Shown: piece after piece, positions 56,175 through 64,000 of the stretch
Numbering within the stretch: position 1 is the first letter of the stretch
Layout: each line of letters opens with the position of its first letter
DNA from: Cydia pomonella
Taxonomy: Eukaryota; Arthropoda; Insecta; Lepidoptera; Tortricidae
DNA length: 64,000 nucleotides
Direction of reading: 5' to 3'
Assembly: GCF_033807575.1 (NCBI RefSeq)
Contig: NC_084717.1
Coordinates: forward strand, 10,913,692 to 10,977,691
Translations under genes and position numbers: made by a program
The notes under the pieces: generated by a model
Seen by the model: the letters and a program-made list of their open reading frames with translations, nothing else
What the model was told of the DNA's origin: nothing
Databases searched by the model: none

Positions 56175-57316
56175 GTAAACCAATAATGATTTCAAAAGAG
56201 GTTATGTTACGCATGTTGAAAATACTTTGGCTGCATATTTACTATGGTATTAGAGATAGTGGTGTACTTAACAATAAGTCATTCAAACTATGCAAAAGTT
56301 GGCCTAGTCCTCTACCATTGTATATACTTAAACAAATTTATTGAAAGAGATCCTTTAACTTCTCGTCCGTGTAAATTGTTAGTTTTTTTTTTGTATTTTT
56401 GTTCAGAATAGATTTTTCTACTTATTTATTATTAGGTTTGAATTCGCGTTTTTTGACGACCAACGCATACAATGTCTTTATAAAAATTATGTGAATTTTT
56501 GTCTTGTCGAGTTTCTTGTGAGAGGTAATTATTGACATTACTTTTACGTGTCCACTATATGTTTTGACGAGCAATTAAAAATAAATTAACCACGTTAAAT
56601 TTACATATACCTATGCATTTAGAATTTCGCTAAGGTTCAAATGTGTCAACTCTAAACATTATACCTACCGTACGTGGTGACTTAAAAAAAAGGGATTTAA
56701 ACGGTAAATTTATACGCCATTTGCAATCTTTACTGGTGACAAATCATTCCCTTAAGAAAAACAGCACTTTTACAAAATACTGCTGCTGTTATATAAAAAT
56801 ATAGTCATCAAAATCATCATCTTCTTCATGTAGTCATCAAATTTTTTTGTAAATAAGTTTTGAGCAATAATTTTTGGTACGTAGCTTTTATCACTGACTG
56901 TGCTTTTCTTTTCACAGGCAACTAGTGCTTATCGAGTCAATTCTAAAAACCCCAGACACAACTAGGTTGTGTTGTTTTATCACACAGTTCCTATGGCCAC
57001 CCCTGTCTCCATTATCAGATCAGCTCGATGGTATCATAATATTGCATTGTAATTGCAAAAAAATTAAGCCGGGTGACTTACATATGTATGCAAATTTTCA
57101 GCTTCATTGGAAGTCGGGAAACGAGTCAAATTTACCTTGCAAGATTTGGCCCGTAAAAACATGCATAGGTACATATGTAGGCGCAAGTTAAATTAAAGCT
57201 TGTAAAAATGGCCTCCCATAGTATTTCTCAACTTGAATGAGTGCAAAGGATGACATTCGTATTTTACAGTGTCCACACTCAAATACAATATGGACATTCG
57301 TCACGAAATAGTCATG
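56175..57316. other. Non-coding, no feature recognised
   Basis: AT-rich. ATCATCATCTTCTTCATG near 56812 is a trinucleotide-like run. The 88-codon frame at 56925-57191 starts at CTG and lacks motifs. Confidence 0.4.
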
Positions 57317-57394
57317 TAACACATTCAGCGCTTTTCGCTACAATACGTCAGCTACGCTCGTAGCGCGTACCTCAGGCTGGCACTGAACGTGTTA
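57317..57394. mobile_element. 78-bp hairpin, TAACAC(A/G)TTCAG termini
   Basis: TAACACATTCAGCGC on the left pairs with the complement of GCACTGAACGTGTTA on the right; CTACGCTCGTAG forms an inner stem. A small MITE or remnant. Confidence 0.65.
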
Positions 57395-58429
57395 ATAAGC
57401 TCTTATAAAAATACCTCGACTTTGAATTCACATAACGTAAAGCATTCTGATATCTGAGCTATGTTTGGACCCCAATTTTCTTAGATGACAATATAGTTGT
57501 CCATTGTTTCCAAGATATATTTAGAAGTTAAAAGCGGCACGCCTCTTGACTATATCGGACTGTTCACGCCTCCCTCATTTAATTTGATTTTCTTGCGTCT
57601 TTTACGACACTTAGTTTTGACTATTATTTTATTGGACACATGTTTAGAACTTTGACAATACGACATTTCGGTACCTGAGATGAAATATTTGGACAGTCCC
57701 TCATTTTAAAAAATAAGCATTTTATATAATGCCTAGTACTTAATTTTTAAAGTGTCTAAAAAGGAAGGTCGAAATATACAGTATTTTATAACTTTCTTTA
57801 TACTCATTTTTCCCGTCGGCACAAAGTTGGTGACAAGCCAGTAAAGTAGGTTGCGTGCGGCTAGTGAATGTGGGTCGGAAAGTATTTAGTTTGAAGCAGT
57901 GTTTAATTTAACGACTAAATTAATTGAGAAATAACATTTTCTTGTTATTGATCACATGCAACGCGGGTAAATAAAAAAAATATTATTACTCTGTTTAAAT
58001 AGTGTGTGTACTCATTTTGAATAAAGTTACCAATCTTATAGCTATAAATATTCAAACAAATCAAGTTACACCAAAAAAGTAGGTAAATAATAAAAGAAGT
58101 AAATGATGTAAGAAAGTTGTAAATAGTTAAAAGAGATAAAACATTACATACTTAATTAAAAATTAAAACGAATATTAATCGTAACAAACGACACTAAAAT
58201 AATATATAGACCACTTACCAGAATTCAGGAGCGCTTCACATTGAAACGATAAATTTTTTGTTTTACAGCGACGTCAAATATTATTTATTTAAGAATTGGA
58301 TACATTTATCTATAAGTAGTAACGGTAACAGATAACACAGATACGAGTATTCGATAACAGTTTTAAATATTTCAAAAGTTACAACAATTTAATGGTGAAA
58401 ACTTTAAAAGGGCGATTCTGCAACAATAG
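57395..58429. other. Non-coding, no gene seen
   Basis: AT-rich with a slightly GC-richer patch at 57815-57885. The final 200 bases are directly upstream of the first-exon block and could include promoter sequence; no TATA box is convincing. Confidence 0.4.
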
Positions 58430-58885
58430 TTCGTAACAACAACAACACCGCACCGACAGGAAGACGAAAACAAGCGTATTGAGGAGGCAGGACTCGGAGA
58501 AGGCAGAGGAGCTAAGAAACATCACAAGTATCGTACCTAGTCGTCAGCCCAAGGTCACATTAAAATTTAAAACAAACTATATGAGAGAAAAGTAGTAGTT
58601 GGCGCGAGTGCGCGACTACCGCGACTAGAGTGATGCGAGAAAAGAACGTCTTGAAGAGATTCAACAAGTGGTTTGCGAGAGCGAGCGGCGCGGAACGTCG
58701 CAACCTCGCGGCGGGAACGCTCGCCCGCCAATGTCCCGAGCTGGCATCCCTCGCCGGCGACTGCGCCTGTGTGCCTTCCCGGCGTACAGCCTTCATTGTT
58801 GAACCTGCGCGCGTGTGCGTCACCGCCGCGTACGGACACTGTGCACTGCGTTTGTGTGGCCTGACGCGCCTACGGGTCTGAACAG
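58430..58885 (+). other. Probable 5' untranslated first exon with CpG island
   Basis: Composition shifts sharply from AT-rich to GC- and CpG-rich across 58590-58910. The block ends in a consensus donor, GAACAG then GTGAGCCC (GT at 58886-58887). The 58430-58560 part is purine-rich with CAACAACAACACC, typical of insect 5' UTRs. No forward frame stays open from an ATG across the donor: the longest stops at 58881 and another at 58864. So if this is an exon it is untranslated, and coding starts in a later exon, probably to the right of the window. The transcription start is not located. Large developmental genes of insects often have such a lone first exon before a long intron. Alternatives: a GC-rich repeat or an enhancer. 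Confidence 0.5.
58633..58881 (+). CDS. 82-codon upstream ORF in the first-exon block
   Basis: ATG at 58633, with G at -3, opens MREKNVLKRFNKWFARASGA, ERRNLAAGTLARQC, then a Cys/Arg-rich C-terminus ending TRLRV and TGA at 58879-58881, five bases before the donor. The basic N-terminus and GC-driven composition give no family match. Overlapping frames on both strands are equally long, so coding is doubtful. If the block is a 5' UTR this could be a regulatory upstream ORF. Confidence 0.25.
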   Translation: MREKNVLKRFNKWFARASGAERRNLAAGTLARQCPELASLAGDCACVPSRRTAFIVEPARVCVTAAYGHCALRLCGLTRLRV

Positions 58886-58890
58886 GTGAG
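58884..58890 (+). promoter_or_regulatory. Strong candidate 5' splice site
   Basis: AG|GTGAG matches the 5' splice consensus exactly and sits at the end of the GC-rich block. It is the best donor sequence I noticed in the window. Confidence 0.5.
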
Positions 58891-59758
58891 CCCGGGCCGA
58901 CCCCAGCAGAGCTCGTCCCTATCTATACGCCGCTTACAATGAAACAGGCTAGCTGTAATACATCAACTAGCTGCGTGCTACATTAGCCGACTCATGTTCT
59001 TTCAGATGAGTAATGTAATAAGTGAACATGAAGGTCATACGCATGTATGACGTTGTTTGAGCAAGAGTTGTTCTCTTTGTTCGCTCTTTTATGCAGGTAC
59101 CCATGTATATTTTGTAACGATTGTTCTTCGAAAAAGGCCGACGTGCCCCGCACTTGTGGAGCGCCGGCGAAGTTTCGCATACCTTTCCGGTCTCTATATT
59201 TGTTCAGTTCATGAATATCACGCATAGTTGACGTGACGCCGTGGCAAATAATTTTATATTAAATTGGCTTGTTTAGCGAGTTAATTACCATATTGCGAGC
59301 CCGTCAGTCAACGAGGTTTATCTGCTTAATGAAATACGGCACGGCTAATAAGAGGAAACATCCATAGAGCCTGAAAATATGAGATAGCTGAAGATGTGTT
59401 TAATCTCCTGACATTAGTGACTCTTAAACCCGTGGTTATTAGTCTTTAAATTGCCAATTAAATAACGACAGAGGTTTTTTTTACAACGTGCCTTAAAAAG
59501 GAAGTTTTAAATGGACTGTACTCTTTTTTAGATTGCTGGTTGACTCAACTGGATAAAAATATCAGAATAAGTATGATATTATTATTTTTTATTTTCATAT
59601 TTGTATCCAATTGAGTATAAGTGTATTAATTATTTCAAATGTAATTTCATAACTACTATACTTGTGATATAACGTAAAAACCTATTTGATAAGTAATGTA
59701 AGTACCTAGGTATGTCTGATCTTCAAATAAGTATTTATAAAAAACTATTTATTCGAAC
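58891..59758. other. Non-coding; possible intronic regulatory block 59225-59385
   Basis: GTGACGCCGTGGCAAATAAT and GAGTTAATTACCATATTGCG lie in a less AT-rich block directly downstream of the candidate first exon. The minus frame at 58992-59225 has no recognised motif. Confidence 0.3.
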
Positions 59759-60085
59759 TGCGACATTTGTGGGTCAGTAGAAGATGTCTATCATATTCTT
59801 GTAGAGTATAGTAGAAATCGCACCCTTAGGGAGGTGCTTATAACTTCAGCCAATCTAATGCCATATGACATCAGTGCCTTCATACACATTCTTAGTAACC
59901 CAACATCGGACACGGCGCAAATGGTGTATACATTAGCTGAAGTTATACTTAATAAATAGTTTTTTTTTTAGATATTTACTTATTTGGATGTCATTTTCGT
60001 AATTTCTGAAGCTATAAGAAGCGGACTTGATAGGGCCGATATGTACTATGATATAAAGGTCCAATAAAACAATAAATAAATAAAA
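59759..60085 (+). pseudogene. Non-LTR ORF2 C-terminus with degenerate zinc finger
   Basis: Frame 59759-59959 reads CDICGSVEDVYHILVEYSRN, RTLREVLITSANLMPYDISA, FIHILSNPTSDTAQMVYTLA, EVILNK, TAG. CDICGSVEDVYHILVEY fits C-x2-C-x7-H-x4-C except that the final Cys is Tyr. The frame is otherwise intact over 66 codons, but everything upstream is missing. The 3' UTR (AAGAAGCGGACTTGATAGGG, GATATGTACTATGATATAAA) ends in AATAAAACAATAAATAAATA at about 60085. Jockey- or CR1-like by general form; the clade is not certain. Confidence 0.7.
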
Positions 60086-60884
60086 ACTATTTATTAACGT
60101 TCCTAATTAATTAATATAATGTTTAAATTTACAGTTCAATTTATATGTTGAATTTTAGATAGTATGGATGATGAAGAAAATGTTTAGTAATAATTGAACG
60201 ATTATACTCCGTACCGCTGGTACTCTAGGGCCAACAATTACAACGATCCTCAAGTTACATGCATAAAAACGTTTGCCGTTAATTTAATCAATAATTTAAG
60301 GTAGGTCAGTACAACGACGTGCACTTTGTACGTGTGACGTTTTATGTGTGTGTACACACGTAAAACGTAAAAGTATGTGCGCAGTAATAATAATTTCAAT
60401 AACATTAAACTTGTATTATACTGGCATTGAATTTTCGTATCGGAACATTCAGAACAAAGCGCGTTTACTGAAGCTACGAAGATAATTATTGCGTCTACGT
60501 AGAAGTGATTTCCATCCACCAAGCTACGAAATACGAGCGTCTGCTACGGACAGGTGGGATCTACGAAATTCGTAGAAGCGCTACAAGCAATCGGTTTCGA
60601 AGCTCGGCGGGTCTATCTATTCTAAAATGCATATTTTCATTCGGCCGTTCCGCTACCTTCACATGAGCATAAGGTGAAAAAAATATTTTTTCTACTCGTC
60701 GACTGTAATGGTTAAATTAAGATTTCGTATACCAAACTGCAATTCGGTACTTTTGATGTATGGGCTCCCAACTCAAATATAATATTCATTTCGAAACGGT
60801 TTAGTCAACTATAATGAAATGAACCAATCACAGCTCGCCGCGGTCAAGAGGACGAAACAAAACGATAGCTCAAATTAATTAATT
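60086..60884. other. Non-coding; CTACGAA-rich stretch 60465-60590
   Basis: AAGCTACGAA occurs at 60470 and 60521, with related TACGAAATTCGTAG (a 14-bp palindrome, 60562-60575). Possibly a small hairpin element. The 90-codon minus frame starts at a non-ATG codon and is not supported. Confidence 0.35.
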
Positions 60885-61375
60885 ATTTTAGGTTGTATAG
60901 TAGAAACAATCGCTTCATAAGTCATAAACGCACATGTGACACTTAATATAGCAACATCCATAGACTACGAAAACCGCTTACTATTGCTTGTGTCTCCATA
61001 GGCTAAAATCGAGAAAAAACTGTCTAAAATTGAATTTAGCAAGGAGCAACTAGCAGGGTCTCATGAGTTACAAGGTGTCGTTGACCACCCCGCCGGGTCC
61101 CGGCGGCCGGGGCGCGGACGAGTATGAAGGTATCGCGGCTGCTCGCGTATCTTAAATAGCTGTATACTTTTGGCTTGTTTACCTGTATGATTTTATTAGT
61201 TTAAAGTATTATTTTTATTGACTCGTAGAAAAAGTATTGTATACAATAGTGATATAATCAAGCTTTTCAATCTCGTACCTCACTTTGGCAACTCAGCAAG
61301 CTTCGTTGCCAAAACACGGTACTCGACTGAAAAGCTCTCTATTATACGATTGTATAAAATACTATTATACAACAA
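60885..61375. repeat. Dispersed repeat D, copy 2, palindromic core type 2
   Basis: Same flanks and order as 16431-16925 (CGCTTCATAAGTCATAAACG, GGTCTCATGAGTTACAAGGT, a G+C stretch, TATTGACTCGTAGAAAAAGT, ATTGTATACAA). The palindrome that follows is different: AGCTTTTCAATCTCGTACC with its complement, enclosing TTTGGCAAC...GTTGCCAAA, and closing with TTGTATAAAATACT as in copy 1. Confidence 0.75.
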
Positions 61376-61559
61376 GTTCTTGTATTAACGAAACGGCCAA
61401 GCCACATACTTTGACTAACGTGTAGAGTTTGTGAAGTTAAGGCTTGTACAGTTAGAAGCATGGCTCTACAATAGATCTGATAACTTTTTAAAAGTGCGAG
61501 CCTTATGATTTCGTCTTGGCAACATTTTACATGACAAAGGTTTTTGTTGGGATTTCACT

Positions 61560-61965
61560 TCTTTTTGTAAGTTGCTTATGACAATTTTTATCCACTAATT
61601 AAAAGGGTTGGGGGTGATTTACTATTAAAAATCCTGAAACACGTATCTGGGGGCATCAAGTATACAATCTCCTTTTTTTACTGATTCCCCATGAAAACTT
61701 CAACCCCTTTTTCCCCTAACGCCCTTTTCCTCACCTTTTCTCCCTTACGGGGTGATTTGGGAAACTATTATATTTCCTTCGCCATAAAAAAAAACTATCT
61801 ACATACCAAATTTCAACTAAATCAGTTCAGCGGTTATTGATACACAACTTCTCCCCCTTTTCACCCCCTTAGGGGCAAAAACTTTCAAGTTTTTAAAATT
61901 TTTTGTTTGTGTACTAATAATAATACTGTCCTACATACCAAATTTCAGCTTCTTTTCCTAGGACT
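61560..61965. repeat. Common C-rich dispersed repeat fragment
   Basis: ACCCCTTTTTCCCCTAACGC, TACATACCAAATTTCAACTA, AATCAGTTCAGCGGTTATTG and TTTTCACCCCCTTAGGGGCA are landmarks of a repeat remembered from Lepidoptera. ATACCAAATTTCA occurs twice (61803 and 61937). The 106-codon frame at 61907-62227 starts inside it at a non-ATG codon. Confidence 0.5.
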
Positions 61966-62672
61966 TCCGGTTTGTATGCTTAATAATTCTACTATTGACA
62001 TTATATTCCGAGAATTTTGTTTATTTGGTATAATCCAATCCCAAGTTATGAGGGTTCAAAAAAACGACGAAGCGCTTCGAGAAAAGGTAGTTAGTGCCCT
62101 TGCCCTTCGCTTTGCTCGTCTTGGCGGAGGCACTACCGTACCCCCAAATATGAAACCATGTGTTCTTCGTGTGTTCCGTAACCTGATCCAACTTTTAAAA
62201 GGCTTAAACCGTAATCATAAAAGATAGCACGCACTTCACCTTGACATAATGAATATCGGTATAACGGACAAATTGTTAAAATAAATTATTATTAAAAATA
62301 CCCTCCACCCATACTAGTATTTTGTTAATTCTGATGTATATAATTCTGTTAATTCTGGTATCTGTATGTTAACTTAAATCATTGAAAATAACAAAAATAA
62401 TAACACTATTTAAGTTACAACTTGATCCATTACATTCACTTCGTTATGTCAAAGATTCAAATGATTTACATTACACAGTAAGTATAATAAGTTATCATTT
62501 TGTTAAATTATTATTTAGTTAAAGCGCAAAAGTGGGACTGTGGGCGCGACTACGCGATTTAGGTCAAAGTCAAGGTACAGGGGGAGGCGAATCAAAAGGC
62601 AATGCTTTATGTATTCGCGCAGTAAGTTTAAGTCTGATTTTAAATAAACGCAAAAAATGTATGTGTGAACGC
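61966..62672. other. Non-coding; frame to 62227 unassigned
   Basis: The region 62040-62180 is less AT-rich and encodes KNDEALREKVVSALALRFAR and GGGTTVPPNMKPCVLRVF in one open frame ending at 62227. No family recognised; a decayed element or exon scrap is possible. Confidence 0.3.
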
Positions 62673-62801
62673 CTGCCCGCGTAGCCAGCGTGCCAATCGT
62701 TAATATCTCTCTCTATCACTCTTCAATGTTAGTGCGACAGTCACAGTTGCGTTTCATTCGCTGTGGAGCGTTAACGATTGGCACGTTGGTTACGCGGGCA
62801 G
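62673..62801. mobile_element. Hairpin MITE, TAGCCAACGTGCC family
   Basis: CTGCCCGCGTAGCCAGCGTG and the complement of the right end, CTGCCCGCGTAACCAACGTG, form inverted termini, with TGCCAATCGTTAA in both. The core CTCTATCACTCTTCAATGTT and AGTGCGACAGTCACAG matches 24290 and 9178. Here the outer ends read CTGCCCGC, not GGGTGC. Confidence 0.85.
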
Positions 62802-62885
62802 AAGAAAAAATGACAAAGTGAGCATGCGGTGCGAATGTTTTCTTGTTTCCAGGCTGACATATTCTCCTGGCTGACGCAGTCTTAT

Positions 62886-62966
62886 CCGAGGGCCACGGAA
62901 CGCACGCTTGATGCTGACGCCAGGCGGTCGGTATGGTGCTCGAAGCGTGCGTTTCGTGGCCGAGAC
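62886..62966. mobile_element. 80-bp hairpin, GGCCACG(G/A)AACGCACGC arms
   Basis: GGCCACGGAACGCACGC (62891-62907) is inverted at 62945-62961 (GCGTGCGTTTCGTGGCC) with one mismatch, enclosing ATGCTGACGCCAGGCGGTCG. It lies just before the LINE scrap and accounts for the first half of the 107-codon frame here. Confidence 0.75.
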
Positions 62967-62998
62967 ATTAGAGTAGATTTTACTTTCAACTATTATCC

Positions 62999-63152
62999 TC
63001 GCCCCAGGTACCGCTGGTGTGATGTCGTGGAGACGGACCTGCGTCGGCTGAATGCCAATTCATGGCAGGAAACCGCGCTGGATCGGGACAGGTGGTGTTC
63101 TCTCGTTTCGGAGGCCAAGATTCTTTTTGGATCGCTGAGCCAAAGCAGTTAG
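62999..63152 (+). pseudogene. LINE ORF2 C-terminal fragment
   Basis: RPRYRWCDVVETDLRRLNAN, SWQETALDRDRWCSLVSEAK, ILFGSLSQSS and TAG at 63150-63152. Same family as 35280-35641 (W..DR..W.SLVSEAKI.FGSL..SS). About 51 codons, 5'-truncated, followed by a (TTAG)n-like tail (TTAGGTAGTTAGTTA). Confidence 0.75.
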
Positions 63153-63224
63153 GTAGTTAGTTATTATCCTCACCGTCATTTAGCGCCTTCCTTGTTACAA
63201 ACTAAAAGCACCCGAGTGCGTTTT

Positions 63225-63425
63225 TTTGTCAACCAATTCCAAGAACTGCCACTGATTTTTACGAAAGCAACTCTGACGGGAAATTAAGACTTATTGGGAT
63301 TCGTCCGGTAATTCCGGTTTCCTTAATTTATTTTCTTCACAAGAGCCACTGGTAAATATTAAATAATATTCGTAACTATAAATAAAAAGAAGCACAGGAA
63401 CGAGCCGAGGCTATGGATTGCATAT
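63225..63425 (-). mobile_element. Degenerate tRNA-derived SINE, family 2
   Basis: Parallels the copies at 43476 and 45683: TGATTTTTACGAAAGCAACT, ATTGGGATTCGTCCGG..TTCCGGTTTCC, CCACTGGTAAATATTAAATA, GGAACGAGCCGAGGC. The B box is not recognisable, many indels are present, and the A box is lost. Confidence 0.6.
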
Positions 63426-63632
63426 TAAAAAAACAATACCGATCTAAAACAACAAAGTTTAAACATGGTGACTAGCTGAACTTTCCTCAATTTCGTCAAA
63501 AAAAATCCAATCGGGGTCTCTCGTACAACCAAAATTAATATAAATGAAAGAATAACACAATTTGTGTGTCGGTTGCTACCTATTCATACATAAACCGCAG
63601 AACGAAAGAGAAAAGAGTCCCGAGCTCTAGAA

Positions 63633-63688
63633 GAAGGACATAAAATAGTTTCCATCATTCGAAGGACATAAAATAGTTTCCATCATTC
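63633..63688 (+). repeat. Perfect 28-bp tandem duplication
   Basis: GAAGGACATAAAATAGTTTC...CATCATTC occurs twice without a difference (63633-63660, 63661-63688). A recent slippage or duplication. Confidence 0.9.
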
Positions 63689-63805
63689 TTACGCAGACTA
63701 AGAATTAATATAAATAACAAAGCATGTTTATATATGTTTGATGTCCTTTTCAGACTAACTGAACGTTTACAGAAATGTTAATTGCAACCTCGCGTTACTA
63801 ATTAA

Positions 63806-64000
63806 GTCATTGGAAAGTGCTTAGTCTGTTTAATTTGCGTCTTTCGTAAACTTGAAATTGGGTTACAAATGAGCTTCGAGTGCTTCGAAGCGGCGCTAAC
63901 CAAATATTGGCTTGAGAATGATACCCCAAAACTGGGACGCGGACGGATTCTGCCTTTAATGTTGAATGTTAAGATGATTTTAAAGTTTTTTGTCAATTAT
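63806..64000 (+). other. Open frame running off the right edge, possible exon
   Basis: A frame open from just after TAA at 63803 to the window end. From ATG 63869 it reads MSFECFEAALTKYWLENDTP, KLGRGRILPLMLNVK. The opposite strand is also open over the same bases (64 codons). The less AT-rich part (63868-63960) could be an exon of either strand or a conserved non-coding block. No motif recognised. Confidence 0.25.

Noticed and set aside
58560..58839. 87- and 90-codon minus-strand frames
   Set aside because: GC-rich DNA is open in many frames by chance. The splice donor and 5'-UTR-like context favour the plus strand.
1..64000. CRISPR array, bacterial operon, or integrated virus
   Set aside because: The tandem arrays lack short repeats with unique spacers. 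No ribosome-binding sites or operons occur, and no viral replication or structural protein motif was recognised in any frame.

Overview
The window reads as an AT-rich stretch of an insect nuclear genome, almost certainly a moth or butterfly (Lepidoptera). The assignment rests on repeat families I recognise from memory: two tRNA-derived SINE families, C-terminal scraps of non-LTR reverse transcriptases ending in motifs such as IAIQRGNAAS, QTMEH or SEAKIHFGSL, and many short hairpin transposons (MITEs). There is no bacterial or viral organisation, no complete host gene, no rRNA, no CRISPR array, and no tRNA gene outside the SINE heads. In several open frames the apparent start is TTG, GTG or CTG, so most long open frames are chance or repeat-derived.

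Layout. 1-3265: 344-bp satellite array running off the left edge, followed by an unassigned 140-codon frame with a poly(A) signal. 5-11 kb: non-LTR 3' ends, two hairpin MITEs and a common dispersed repeat. 11.4-14.3 kb: a MITE tandem array beside a 2.5-kb foldback-like element whose two arms are inverted arrays of 120-bp units. 15-28 kb: broken reverse transcriptase ends (15.3, 23.4, 26.2 kb) among dispersed repeats. 29.0-32.9 kb: a second satellite-like array (about 240-bp monomers) with a dispersed repeat inserted once and then copied with the array. 35.2-38.9 kb: nested palindromes, including a truncated LINE with a perfect 13-bp target duplication. 43.4-46.8 kb: two SINEs with 12- and 15-bp target duplications, two large hairpins and a MITE pair. 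50-56 kb: hAT-like, piggyBac-like and other MITEs.

Possible host sequence is concentrated on the right: a minus-strand exon encoding the N-terminal half of a MADF domain (53724-53578), a 105-bp candidate internal exon (56070-56174), and a GC-rich block ending in a consensus splice donor (58430-58885) that looks like a 5' untranslated first exon of a plus-strand gene continuing past the window. The remainder is best explained as intron or intergenic DNA shaped by repeats, with some GC-richer blocks that may be regulatory. Nothing shows the genes acting together. The clearest theme is repeat biology: nested insertions, inverted arrays, and repeat copies with exchanged palindromic cores.
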